This document shows, in pieces, positions 53,396-62,260 of a DNA stretch of 64,000 bases. Within the stretch, counting starts at the first letter, position 1. Each line of letters starts with the position of its first letter. The notes under the pieces were generated by a model. It was given only the letters and a program-made list of their open reading frames with translations. It was not told where the DNA came from and did not search any database. The position numbers and the translations under genes are program-made. This DNA is from CALODL01 sp942492115. Its GTDB lineage: Bacteria > Planctomycetota > Phycisphaerae > UBA1845 > CAIVHJ01. Location of the stretch: the NCBI GenBank assembly GCA_942492115.1, contig CALODL010000011.1:124001-188000 (forward strand). The letters are read 5' to 3'.

Positions 53396-54097
53396 TCATG
53401 AATGGGCAACAAGCCACCAGATGCCCACGCCGATTGCTGCCGTGCAGCTGCCTCCGGCCAGAAGACGGTACGCCCGCTGGGCCCGGTGTTCCATACGCGT
53501 GGCCAAGGCGCCCATCATCCAGCTGAACGCACTCATGGCGACGATCGAACCTGCCCCGAAGCTGATCAGGTAAGCCATGGCCGCCGCGGCAGAGGGTAGG
53601 CCGATGGCAGGCAGCACGCCGATGAGGTGGGCCGCTCCGGCCAGGCCATGGAGTGTGCCAATGCCCAGGGCACTGTGCATGTGATTGGTGTGGTGTGCCG
53701 CTTCGTGGTTGGGCTCGATAGGGGTTTCGTGGACGTGGATGTGGGCATGTTCCAGGCCATCGTGGGTATGGACGTGGGTGTGTACGCGCGTCGACACCAG
53801 GCGTCTGAGGCCCCACAGGCCCACGACAACGAGCAGCAGGCCGATCAACCACTCGCTCGCGCTGCCCAGCCGGTCCAGCGGCAGAGCGTCGCGCAACAGC
53901 CAGGCGAGTACTGCCAGCCCCCACACGCCCATGGAATGCCCGGCCCCCCAGGCGAGACCAGTGGCCCATGATCGTCGGCGACCCGCCACGGCCAAAGGGG
54001 CAATCGCGGTCAAATGGTCCGGGCCGGCGAAGACATGGGCCGCTCCGACCAGCATTCCGGTCAACAGTGCAGTGAATACGGTCATTTCGAGTGCCAT
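53396..54097 (-). CDS. UreH/NicO-like metal transporter with histidine-rich loop
   Basis: A 233-residue membrane protein; ATG 54097 (MALEMTVFTALL) is the best start. Six or so helices are visible, with GAAHVFAGPDHLTAIAPLAV in the first pair, matching the HxxxGPDH signature of UreH/NicO-type nickel/cobalt transporters. A central loop of ~45 residues is histidine-rich (THVHTHDGLEHAHIHVHETP, HHTNHMH) and likely binds metal. The second half repeats the motif as GIGTLHGLAGAAHLIGVLPA. Nickel, cobalt or other divalent metal export or uptake is likely. Confidence 0.85.
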   Translation of the reverse strand: MALEMTVFTALLTGMLVGAAHVFAGPDHLTAIAPLAVAGRRRSWATGLAWGAGHSMGVWGLAVLAWLLRDALPLDRLGSASEWLIGLLLVVVGLWGLRRLVSTRVHTHVHTHDGLEHAHIHVHETPIEPNHEAAHHTNHMHSALGIGTLHGLAGAAHLIGVLPAIGLPSAAAAMAYLISFGAGSIVAMSAFSWMMGALATRMEHRAQRAYRLLAGGSCTAAIGVGIWWLVAHS

Positions 54098-54299
54098 TCT
54101 GATGTATCGCGGCGGGCCTGTCACGCCTCTGATTCTGCGGACATCCCGGATTCCGATTGAGCTGAGCCACTGGGCCGAAGTACCATGGGGGAGAAAAGTC
54201 GAATCGCCCGGCGCAGCGCCGTGGCGGATCTCGTTGGATAGGGTAGCGGGGCATGCGGGCCCCGAATGTCCACCGGCTGACGTACAAGGAGCACGCGCA

Positions 54300-54692
54300 A
54301 TGGCAACCCTGGTCGTGATTTCTGGCCCAGGAGAGGGGCAAAAATTTGCTCTCGAGGATCACCGTCTGGCCATGGTCGGCCGCGACCACAGCTGTACCTT
54401 CCAGATTCTCGATAGACGCATTTCGCGGTATCACCTCCAGATCAAGTCCAGCGACACCGGCCACGCGGCCATCGACTTCGAGAGTTCGAATGGCGTGTTC
54501 GTCAACGGCAAGAAGATCGACGGCGAGCAGGGCCTGGGGAATGGTGACATTGTCACCATCGGTGACACAGCCATCATGTACACAGAGACCGATGAGCCAG
54601 ATGCCCAGACGATTTCTCAGTTGATGCGCAAACACGGCGAGGGGCGCTGTCAGACCGAAGTGCGCCGCGCCAGCGACATCATGGGTCTGTAG
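54300..54692 (+). CDS. Short FHA-domain protein
   Basis: A 130-residue protein with AAGGAG before ATG 54300. The forkhead-associated fold fills most of it: AMVGRDHSCTFQILDRRISR YHLQI and NGVFVNGKKIDGEQGLGNGD, including the GR, S, H and N residues that contact phosphothreonine. It should bind phosphorylated partners of a Ser/Thr kinase; candidates in the window are the two kinases upstream. The C-terminal tail (TISQLMRKHGEGRCQTEVRR) is unrecognised. It stands alone. Confidence 0.9.
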   Translation: MATLVVISGPGEGQKFALEDHRLAMVGRDHSCTFQILDRRISRYHLQIKSSDTGHAAIDFESSNGVFVNGKKIDGEQGLGNGDIVTIGDTAIMYTETDEPDAQTISQLMRKHGEGRCQTEVRRASDIMGL

Positions 54693-54967
54693 GCCCACGA
54701 GCGGAGGGGGTTATCGGACACCTTCGTCTCAGCACGACCACCGGCCCGAGCGGATACCTCGGGCGTCCTCTCCAACCGTCGATTTCTCGACGATCCCGCC
54801 TTTGTCACTCCCTTTGTCAAGAAATCATGTAATCATCCTGGCGTCGCGAGGCGATGCTGAGGATATGCGAAATGCTCTTTGCAATTGCTCGAACGGGTGT
54901 TAGTTTGACGTGCGGGGTAGAGTTTCTCGGTTATTGCGGGCGCCCCAGCCCATCAAGAGGGAACGAA

Positions 54968-57163
54968 ATGGCTCATCTACTAGAGGCTCAGAGAACTGTG
55001 ACTGCGTCAACACCCCATGGCAACAATGCGAATCAGGCGGTGCCGTTTCCGCGGATTGACGAGGTGTTCGGCTGTGACGTGTTCAGCCTTCGGACCATGC
55101 GTGAACGATTGCCCCGCGACGTCTATGATCGGCTGATGAAAACCGTCCAGCAGGGCCAGCCCCTCGACTTGCAGCTCGCTGATGTCGTGGCATCAACGAT
55201 GAAGGACTGGGCCGTCGAACGTGGTGCAACGCACTACACGCACTGGTTCCAGCCGTTGACCGGCTCGACTGCCGAGAAGCACGACGCGCTCATCGTACCC
55301 GACCACGAGGGTGGGATGATCTATGCCCTCCGGGGTAGTGAGCTGTGCCAGGGCGAACCGGATGCTTCGAGCTTTCCCTCGGGCGGCTTGCGCGCGACGT
55401 TCGAGGCCCGCGGTTACACCGCGTGGGATCCGTCCAGTCCGGCGTTCCTCAACCGTGGCGAGAACTATGTCACATTGTGTATCCCGACCGCATTCGTGTC
55501 GTGGACCGGGGCCGCTCTGGACAAGAAGACCCCTCTGTTGCGTTCGATGGATGCACTGTCGGTCCAGGCCATGCGCATTCTCAAGCTGTTTGGAACAGAT
55601 CAGGGTGTCAGCCGGGTGTACACCACCGTGGGCGCCGAGCAGGAGTACTTCCTGGTTGACGGCGACCTCTTCCATGTGCGTCCCGATCTGATGCAGTGCG
55701 ACCGGACCCTGTTCGGCGCGCAGCCGCCCAAGGGCCAGCAGCTCGAAGATCATTACTTCGGTGCGATCCCACCCAACGTGCTGACATTCATGGCCGAAGT
55801 CGAGCACGAGCTGTACCGTGTCGGGATCCCGGTCAAGACCCGACACAACGAGGTCGCGCCTTCACAGTTCGAGATCGCGCCGTTGTTCGAGAATTCCAAC
55901 ATCGCGTGTGATCACCAGATGCTCCTGATGGAGACGCTCAAACGGGTGGCCAAGCGTTACGGACTCGAGGCTATCTTGCACGAGAAGCCTTTCGCAGGAG
56001 TGAACGGTTCCGGCAAACACAACAATTGGTCGATGGCAACAGATACGGGCGTGAATCTGCTGGATCCCCAGGATGAGACGCATACCAATCTACAGTTTCT
56101 CGTATTCCTGTGCGGCGTGATCCGAGCGATCGACCTGCATGCTGATCTGCTGCGTTCGTCCATTGCGTCGTTGGGCAACGACCACCGTCTCGGTGCCAAC
56201 GAGGCGCCGCCAGCAATCATTTCGATCTTCCTCGGTGACATGCTCACGGACATCATCGAGCAGATCGAATCGGATTCTCCGGGGCGGACACTCAAAGGCG
56301 GGGATATAGATCTCGGGGCCACGACGTTACCGCAGTTGCCGCGACACTCGAGTGACCGCAATCGGACATCGCCTTTCGCATTCACGGGTAACAAGTTCGA
56401 ATTCCGTGCCGTCGGCGCTTCCGCGACCAGCGCCTGGCCCAACACGGTGATCAACACGATTGTAGCCGAGTCATTGGATTACATGGCGACTGCGATCGAG
56501 GACAAGGCGGGCGTAGCACCCAACGAAGAGCAGCTCGAGACCGCGGCCCGAGTCGTTTTGCGTGAGGTCATCGCTCAGCACAAGCGAGTCGTGTTCAACG
56601 GTGATAACTACTCAGAAGAGTGGCAGAAAGAAGCTGCCAGGCGTGGCTTGCCCAATCTCCGGGATACCGTCGAGGCCTTGCCCGCCCTCGGAGCGCCCAA
56701 GGCGATCGATCTGTTCGCCCGATTCAAAGTCCTGACTCGCGAGGAGGTCGAGAGCCGCTCGACGATCTTTGCCGAGAAGTATGCCAAGCAACTTCACATT
56801 GAATCCGAGACCATGGTCCTGATGGCCCGCCAGAGCGTGCTGCCTGCGGCCCTGGCTCACCAGCGGAACGTAGCCGAAACGATCAATGCCACGGTCACTG
56901 CGGGCGTCACGCCAAAGAAACAACAGAAGATGCTGAAAGAATTCGTCCTGCTGTGCGAGAAGTTTTCCGCAGCGATCGATGAGCTCGCGATTGAGCTCAC
57001 CGCTGGGATGACGGAGGACCCTTTTGCCCGCGCCGATCATCTGCGAAACAAGGTCGTGCCGTTGATGGACAAACTGCGCGCGCTGGGAGACGAACTCGAG
57101 ATCCACGTGACCGACGAGTTATGGCCGCTGCCCACCTATCGTGATTTGTTGTTCAGTCGCTGA
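54968..57163 (+). CDS. glnN: Glutamine synthetase type III
   Basis: A 731-residue protein with AGAGGG before ATG 54968 (MAHLLEAQRTV); the frame extends to 54854 without support. The length and NDVHRL-like features match GSIII: VFGCDVFSLRTMRERLP, THYTHWFQPLTGSTAEKHDA, AEQEYFLVDGDLF, ETRHNEVAPSQFEIAP-like segment (KTRHNEVAPSQFEIAP), GVNGSGKHNNWSMATD, and NRTSPFAFTGNKFEFRAVGA. It makes glutamine from glutamate, ammonia and ATP as a dodecamer. The 275-base gap upstream should hold a nitrogen-regulated promoter. No GlnB or NtrC gene is visible. Confidence 0.95.
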   Translation: MAHLLEAQRTVTASTPHGNNANQAVPFPRIDEVFGCDVFSLRTMRERLPRDVYDRLMKTVQQGQPLDLQLADVVASTMKDWAVERGATHYTHWFQPLTGSTAEKHDALIVPDHEGGMIYALRGSELCQGEPDASSFPSGGLRATFEARGYTAWDPSSPAFLNRGENYVTLCIPTAFVSWTGAALDKKTPLLRSMDALSVQAMRILKLFGTDQGVSRVYTTVGAEQEYFLVDGDLFHVRPDLMQCDRTLFGAQPPKGQQLEDHYFGAIPPNVLTFMAEVEHELYRVGIPVKTRHNEVAPSQFEIAPLFENSNIACDHQMLLMETLKRVAKRYGLEAILHEKPFAGVNGSGKHNNWSMATDTGVNLLDPQDETHTNLQFLVFLCGVIRAIDLHADLLRSSIASLGNDHRLGANEAPPAIISIFLGDMLTDIIEQIESDSPGRTLKGGDIDLGATTLPQLPRHSSDRNRTSPFAFTGNKFEFRAVGASATSAWPNTVINTIVAESLDYMATAIEDKAGVAPNEEQLETAARVVLREVIAQHKRVVFNGDNYSEEWQKEAARRGLPNLRDTVEALPALGAPKAIDLFARFKVLTREEVESRSTIFAEKYAKQLHIESETMVLMARQSVLPAALAHQRNVAETINATVTAGVTPKKQQKMLKEFVLLCEKFSAAIDELAIELTAGMTEDPFARADHLRNKVVPLMDKLRALGDELEIHVTDELWPLPTYRDLLFSR

Positions 57164-57355
57164 GCGTCCGGACACAGGATGTCGGGCTGTGACCCTGATC
57201 CACTGCATCAATCGAGGGCCGGCACTGAACACCCAGTGCCGGCCCTCTCCTTGCGCGGGGAGGGGCGCGAGAGTGGTGTGCGATCCGACGGTAAGCCTCA
57301 ACGCATTCGGTGGGGAGCGTGTACTGCGATGCGGCCGGTGTGGGGATAAAGAACA

Positions 57356-57390
57356 GCGGCCTGCCCCCGCCAGTAGGGGGAGCAGGCCGC
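57356..57390 (-). terminator. Rho-independent terminator of the small-peptide operon
   Basis: A strong stem has arms GCGGCCTGC and GCAGGCCGC with an inner CCCC/GGGG pairing. On the minus strand it is followed by TGTTCTTTATC. It lies 33 bases after the last small-peptide gene. Confidence 0.7.
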
Positions 57391-57423
57391 CGCGCCATAA
57401 CTTGATGAGTCTCGCTCAGCCTT

Positions 57424-57597
57424 CTAGAAGAGGCCGCCGCCTGCACTCTGCGTCACGGAGAGCGGAAGCAGCTGACTGATGATGCTGATTCCGAAGCCGC
57501 TGGCAACGCCAGCCAGAACGAGGTTGAGGCAGCCGCCGAACTGCAGCAGGGTGCCGCCGAGAATGAGCAGAGCGAGTCTTTTTGAGTTTCTCTTCAT
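57424..57597 (-). CDS. Small lipoprotein-like peptide, paralogue C
   Basis: A 57-residue gene with AGGAG before ATG 57597. The sequence is a basic start (MKRNSKR), a hydrophobic stretch LALLILGGTLLQF, then GGC at 21-23, and a mature part CLNLVLAGVASGFGISIISQ LLPLSVT ending in QSAGGGLF. The lipobox-like GGC suggests secretion and lipid attachment. It is a paralogue of the two peptides upstream, most like the middle one over the C-terminal half at DNA level. It is separated from it by 309 bases including a terminator, so it may have its own promoter. Function unknown. Confidence 0.75.
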   Translation of the reverse strand: MKRNSKRLALLILGGTLLQFGGCLNLVLAGVASGFGISIISQLLPLSVTQSAGGGLF

Positions 57598-57850
57598 GGT
57601 GATCTCCTGTGAGAGTCTTCCGCCTCTTGAACGGCCGGTGTCCGTTCAGCCGGCACGTGGAGCATTCGTGGACGGTTTTGTTCGCTGCCTGCAGCTTGTA
57701 CGGCGACTCTGACTGGGTGCGTGGGTCGTCAGATCTGAGCCTCGCCGTCGAGCTCTTAGCACCATCGGCAAAGAGGCTGGCAGTGGCTTCAGCGAAAAAG
57801 GTATTTTCCAGTGCTGGTGGCTGCCGCGGGAAGGTCTGCGCAAGAGAAAA

Positions 57851-57878
57851 GCGGCTTACTCCCGAGGAAGCAAGCCGC
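57851..57878 (-). terminator. Rho-independent terminator after the middle small-peptide gene
   Basis: Stem arms GCGGCTT and AAGCCGC with a 14-nt loop, followed on the minus strand by TTTTCTC. It lies 28 bases after the middle peptide's stop. Confidence 0.65.
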
Positions 57879-57906
57879 CTTTCCGTCTCAGTCTTGAATC
57901 AGTCGC

Positions 57907-58080
57907 CTAGAAGAGGCCGCCGCCTGCACTCTGCGTCACAGAAAGCGGAAGCAGCTGGCTGATGATGCTGATGCCGAAGCCGCTGGCGATGCCGGCGAGA
58001 ATCGGACCAAAGCAACCACCAAACTGCAGGAGCGCGCCACCGGTGACGGTGATCAGGGCAAACTTCTTGAAATTCTTCAT
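57907..58080 (-). CDS. Small lipoprotein-like peptide, paralogue B
   Basis: A 57-residue gene; ATG 58080 follows CGGAG. It starts MKNFKKFALITVTGGALLQF, then GGC at 21-23, then FGPILAGIASGFGISIISQ LLPLSVT and the same QSAGGGLF tail as paralogue C. Only 41 bases separate it from paralogue A, so A and B are co-transcribed. The shared core after the cysteine is nearly identical across the three genes, whereas the signal part varies, as expected for secreted peptides under selection on the mature part. Function unknown. Confidence 0.78.
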   Translation of the reverse strand: MKNFKKFALITVTGGALLQFGGCFGPILAGIASGFGISIISQLLPLSVTQSAGGGLF

Positions 58081-58121
58081 GGGTATCTCCGTTTCAATAA
58101 AAAGATCGCGGGAATTCGCTT

Positions 58122-58277
58122 TTAGACATTCGTAACCGAAAGAGGCAGCAGCTGGCTGATGATGCTGATGCCAAGGCCGCTGGCGACACCAGCCAGGACG
58201 AGATTCAGGCAGCCCCCGAATTGCAGCAATGCCGTACCGGCAATCGTTGCAAGAGCGAGCTTCTTGAAGTTCTTCAT
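58122..58277 (-). CDS. Small lipoprotein-like peptide, paralogue A
   Basis: A 51-residue gene; ATG 58277 follows CGGAG. It reads MKNFKKLALATIAGTALLQF, then GGC at 21-23, then LNLVLAGVASGLGISIISQ LLPLSVT and a short TNV end; it lacks the QSAGGGLF tail of B and C. It is the first gene after a well-formed promoter at 58427-58456. The mature part is strongly hydrophobic and glycine-rich, compatible with membrane insertion or self-assembly. Function unknown. Confidence 0.78.
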   Translation of the reverse strand: MKNFKKLALATIAGTALLQFGGCLNLVLAGVASGLGISIISQLLPLSVTNV

Positions 58278-58419
58278 TTCTGTCTTCTCCGTTTTCAAAC
58301 GCCCACTCCTGTACGACGTCCTCGATTGCGACCCGATCAACCGATTCGCGGACTGACGTACTATCTGGCAGAGTGCTGAACGAAGTGGGCAAGTGACCAC
58401 GTCCACAGGGTCGAATATA

Positions 58420-58456
58420 GCGGGAGAGGATACCGATCTGTCTCCCGCGATGTCAA
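58420..58456 (-). promoter_or_regulatory. Sigma-70-like promoter and overlapping inverted repeat for the small-peptide operon
   Basis: On the minus strand, TTGACA (58451-58456) is followed after 18 bases by TATCCT (58427-58432). An inverted repeat with arms GCGGGAGA (58420-58427) and TCTCCCGC (58441-58448) around 13 nt covers the spacer and the -10, so a bound regulator would block polymerase. A leader of about 140 nt precedes paralogue A. Confidence 0.55.
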
Positions 58457-58791
58457 GTGTCTATCGGCACAAACTTTAGTTACTTCTGGAGTCTGATTCG
58501 ATAGTTTCTTTCGTCACGGAATCGTGGCGTTTTGGTGTGCGTAATGCATTGGTGTGCAATCTGTTGCGTCTGACGATCATCGGGGTCTGCAAGGGCCAGG
58601 GTGTGTGTCATTCCTGGTCGCGATAGAAAAAAGGCAATTTCGCAAAGACGACACGTGAATCTTCGATCGTTTGCCTGTGCGCCGCTTCCTGGTCGCATGC
58701 ACGTGAAACATCATCAGTGCGCGGATCTGGGGCGTCTGCGTGCGACGATGCGCCCGGGCCGGACGCGTGCCACACGTTCAGCTTTGCACGG
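58457..58791. other. Intergenic region upstream of the small-peptide promoter
   Basis: This region lies between the peptide promoter and the end of the LOG-family gene. It is less GC-rich than its surroundings near 58480-58570. No supported gene, RNA or repeat is visible. Confidence 0.35.
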
Positions 58792-59487
58792 TCAGGATGG
58801 CCGCCCTCGAATAATATCAATGGCTTCATCGACGGAGTCGGTGCTGTGGACGAGGTCGAGGTCCTCGGGACTGATCGTTCGTTCTGCGATCAGGGCGTCG
58901 CGCACGAAAGTGCGCATGGTGTTCCAGTACTGGCTGCCCATTGTAATCACCGGGAAGGACTCGATCTTGCCGGTTTGAATCAGGGTCAGAGTTTCGAATA
59001 CCTCGTCGAGTGTACCGAATCCGCCTGGCAGTGCTACGAACGCGCATGAATACTTCACGAGCATGACTTTGCGAACGAAGAAGTGGTCGAACTCGACGAA
59101 GAGGTCGAGATACGGGTTGGCCGACTGTTCCTGTGGTAGTTCGATATTGCATCCGATGCTGAGACCACCGGCCTCTTTGGCCCCGCGGTTGGCCGCTTCC
59201 ATGATGCCCGGCCCGCCACCGGTCATGGTCGCATACCCGGCTTCGGCCAACTTGTGACCCAGCTCGCGGGCCATGAGGTAGTACGGATGGTTGTCCTGGA
59301 ACCGCGCGGACCCGAACACGGTGACGACCGGCCGGTCCACATTCAGCGATTCGAACCCGCGGATTATTTCCATAAAGATTCGAATGGCGCTTTCGAGTTC
59401 GTCGCCGCGGCTGTGACGACCGGCGAGAAAGACCTTTTCGACATCTTGAGCGCGATCGAGCAGCGAGGACCGGGGTTCATGTGCCAT
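58792..59487 (-). CDS. LOG-family protein (cytokinin-type phosphoribohydrolase or pyrimidine/purine nucleotide-monophosphate nucleosidase)
   Basis: A 231-residue protein with GGAGG nine bases before ATG 59487 (MAHEPRSSLLDR). The family signature is intact: TMTGGGPGIMEAANRGAKEA and ALPGGFGTLDEVFETLTLIQ, the PGGxGTxxE catalytic loop. Related proteins cleave nucleotide monophosphates or cytokinin ribotides; long mis-annotated as lysine decarboxylase. No decarboxylase function is implied. It lies downstream of the GGDEF/HD-GYP gene on the same strand, 182 bases away. Confidence 0.9.
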   Translation of the reverse strand: MAHEPRSSLLDRAQDVEKVFLAGRHSRGDELESAIRIFMEIIRGFESLNVDRPVVTVFGSARFQDNHPYYLMARELGHKLAEAGYATMTGGGPGIMEAANRGAKEAGGLSIGCNIELPQEQSANPYLDLFVEFDHFFVRKVMLVKYSCAFVALPGGFGTLDEVFETLTLIQTGKIESFPVITMGSQYWNTMRTFVRDALIAERTISPEDLDLVHSTDSVDEAIDIIRGRPS

Positions 59488-59669
59488 GGTTGTTCCTCCA
59501 GGGGCCATGATAACGTGATTCGGCGATCAGAGTCAGTCTACACGCCATGCTGTGCAGACCTGCTCAGAGTGGACAGAACCCATCGGGGCTGATGATTGTG
59601 GGGGCTGTGCTTGCTGGGACCTGTGGTGACCGGTGTGTTTACCGTGGTGTTCGCGGACCAGAGTTGGGC

Positions 59670-62258
59670 TCAACGGCCTTCAGTTGCCTGCCCGACTTCG
59701 TATACGTGTGGCAGGGGCGCGTCGCGGAGTTCATGAGCCAACTCGGCAAATTCGCTCTCACGTTCGAGGAAGGCATCGACGACGGCCGGGTCGAACTGAC
59801 TGCCCGAGGCGTCGACAATGATCGATACGGCCTGCTCGTGGGGATACGCGCGTTTGTACACGCGTGAGGTCGTCAGCGCATCATAGACGTCGGCGAGGGC
59901 AGTGATGCGCGCAGCCAACGGGATCGCGTGCCCCTTGAGGCTCAGCGGATACCCCGTTCCGTCGAACCATTCGTGATGTGAATGCGTGATGGCCGCGGCC
60001 ATGTCGAGAAACGAGGTGCCGGGCGTTGCTTCGATCACCGAGCGAATCGTTTCTGCTCCGATTTGAGCGTGGGTTTGCATGATGGCCCGCTCCTCGGATG
60101 TCAAGCGTCCTGGCTTGAGCAACACGCTGTCGGGAATGGCCACCTTGCCGATGTCATGCAGGGGGACAGCGCGGACGAGGTCGCGCATGAATTCCGTCGT
60201 GATCTGGAAGCGGAACGAGTCTCTGCTGCGTAACTGTTCGGCGATGATATGGCAGTAACGCGTGACCCGATCAACATGGCGTCCACTGTCGTTGTCCCGA
60301 TGTTCAGCCAGCTTGGCCAATGCAATCATGACCGAATCACGAGCTGCCTCGCGATCGCGACGTGAGGTCACGCTGTCGATCACAGCGCCCGCGATATTGG
60401 CGACAAGATCGAGATACTCGAGTTCGTGTGGTTGAAACGGCATACTGTTGCGCCGTTCCGTAATGTTGAGCACGCCCACCACATTGCTGGCACTGCCCAG
60501 CGGCACGACGACCAGGGGTAGACTGGCGAAGAACTCCGTCTCGTAGTCATGCGTAGCCGGAGGTTTGGGCTCGTCACCATTGACCACCAGCGGTTGCCCG
60601 GACGCGAAGACCTGTCCGGATACGCCTTCACCAATCGGGACGCGAATCGCGTTGATGCTTTCAACCTTCAGCCCGCGCGCGTGAGCCACGGTCAAGTCGC
60701 CCCCTTCAGCAACCATGATCGAGACCCGGCCACACCGTGAGATGCGCGCAGCGACCGCAACGGTGGCTTCATAAATGCGTTCGAGGTCCGTCGCCGTGCT
60801 GACCGTGCGGCAGTATTCGAGGATCTGTTGCAGGCCCTTGTTCTGTTGTTCCCGAACCTCATTGCTGCGTATCAGGCGAATGCACTTGTTGCGCAATTGA
60901 ACCATCGAGCGAACGCGCAGAGCCAGTTCGCCGGCGACAATGGGCTTGATGAGGTACTCGTCTGCGCCGGCCTCGAGGCCGGCCTGAATGTCCTCGGGCT
61001 CGCAGCGAGCGCTAATCATGATGATGGGGATATCCGCCGTGGCCGGATCGTTTTTCAATTGTCGCGTGCACGCCAGGCCGTCGAGGACCGGCATCATGAC
61101 ATCCATGAGGATCACTGCCGGGTGCTGCTGGCGCACGAATTCGAGAGCCTCCTGGCCGTTCGCGACCTCGTGAATGTTGTATCCATCCTTTTCGAGGCAT
61201 CGGCGGCACAGGGTCCGGTTGGTCGAGTTGTCATCCGCGACCAGGATCGTGGCTGGGGCCAGGCTGGGGTCCTCGGTAACGTATGTGTTGGCGGTCGAAG
61301 CGCTCTCGGCTATACAGACACGGTTGCGGCCACCTCGTTTGGCCGCATACAACGCATCGTCAGCCCGTTCGATCACGTCGCACAGCGAATCATTACGCCA
61401 TTCGACGACGCCGAGGCTGGCGGTGATCCCATCCGAAATCGGGCTGGTCGGGTGGGCAATGTCCAGGTCGCATATGGCCGAACGAATGCGCTCGGCAAGC
61501 TGACGACCGGCTTCCGCGTCGCTCTGCGCAGCCATGACAATGAATTCCTCACCGCCATAACGGCCCACCAGGTCGTACGGCCGACAGACTGCAGCGATGC
61601 GCCCAGCCACGCGCCGAAGACAATCATCACCGGCCGGATGGCCCATGGAATCGTTGAATTTCTTGAAGTAGTCGATGTCGATCAGCAAGATGCAATAGGT
61701 CTGGTCAAGCCGTTTGGCCCGCTCATGTTCCTGGCGGGCAAACTCGTCCCACGCACCGCGGTTGAGTAACTGGGTCAGCGCATCGGTCCTGGTCTGCTGG
61801 GCCAATTCGGTGTTGTCGCCAGCAAGGCGATGGGCGAGGTCCAGCAACTGAGCATTCTTATCCACCAGGCTGCGTTCGGCCTGGCGCAGGCGAATATGCA
61901 CCGACACCCGAGCCAGGATTTCCTCGATCATGAACGGCTTGGTGATGTAATCACAGCCACCTGAGGCGAAGGCACTGGTGATTTTCTCTGCGTCCGAATG
62001 CGCCGTGACGAAGATCACCGGGATGTCCGCTGTCGCCGCTGTCTCTTTCAGCGACTCGCAGACCTCCAGGCCGCTGCGATCAGGCATCATCATATCCAGC
62101 AGAATCAAATCCGGAGTCCGTTGTTCGGCGATGTCCATGGCCTGATCGCCGTGGGAGGCGGTCAACACTTTGTAGCCCGCCTTGGTCAGAGCGCGTGCGA
62201 CGAGGAGCCTGCTGGAGGATTCGTCATCGACGACCAGGATGGTGGGGACGTGCTGCAT
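59670..62258 (-). CDS. Response-regulator-type protein with GGDEF, second receiver, GAF and HD-GYP domains
   Basis: An 862-residue soluble signalling protein. Order: receiver 1 (Asp55 in LILLDMMMP), coiled linker, GGDEF domain with active-site GGEEF at 235-239 and RxxD inhibitory site at 226-229, receiver 2 (Asp386 in VILMDVMMP), GAF (~470-610), HD-GYP (~650-830) with HDIGKVAIPD and HHEWFDGTGYP. Both cyclase and phosphodiesterase signatures look competent, so it may both make and break cyclic di-GMP, controlled by two phosphorylation sites. It starts 2 bases after a hybrid kinase stop, which is the likely phosphodonor partner. Confidence 0.93.
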   Translation of the reverse strand: MQHVPTILVVDDESSSRLLVARALTKAGYKVLTASHGDQAMDIAEQRTPDLILLDMMMPDRSGLEVCESLKETAATADIPVIFVTAHSDAEKITSAFASGGCDYITKPFMIEEILARVSVHIRLRQAERSLVDKNAQLLDLAHRLAGDNTELAQQTRTDALTQLLNRGAWDEFARQEHERAKRLDQTYCILLIDIDYFKKFNDSMGHPAGDDCLRRVAGRIAAVCRPYDLVGRYGGEEFIVMAAQSDAEAGRQLAERIRSAICDLDIAHPTSPISDGITASLGVVEWRNDSLCDVIERADDALYAAKRGGRNRVCIAESASTANTYVTEDPSLAPATILVADDNSTNRTLCRRCLEKDGYNIHEVANGQEALEFVRQQHPAVILMDVMMPVLDGLACTRQLKNDPATADIPIIMISARCEPEDIQAGLEAGADEYLIKPIVAGELALRVRSMVQLRNKCIRLIRSNEVREQQNKGLQQILEYCRTVSTATDLERIYEATVAVAARISRCGRVSIMVAEGGDLTVAHARGLKVESINAIRVPIGEGVSGQVFASGQPLVVNGDEPKPPATHDYETEFFASLPLVVVPLGSASNVVGVLNITERRNSMPFQPHELEYLDLVANIAGAVIDSVTSRRDREAARDSVMIALAKLAEHRDNDSGRHVDRVTRYCHIIAEQLRSRDSFRFQITTEFMRDLVRAVPLHDIGKVAIPDSVLLKPGRLTSEERAIMQTHAQIGAETIRSVIEATPGTSFLDMAAAITHSHHEWFDGTGYPLSLKGHAIPLAARITALADVYDALTTSRVYKRAYPHEQAVSIIVDASGSQFDPAVVDAFLERESEFAELAHELRDAPLPHVYEVGQATEGR

Positions 62259-62260
62259 GC

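Noticed and set aside
57140..57480. Plus-strand frame over the region after glutamine synthetase
   Set aside because: It runs over the terminator hairpin and the last small-peptide gene; no ribosome site or domain.
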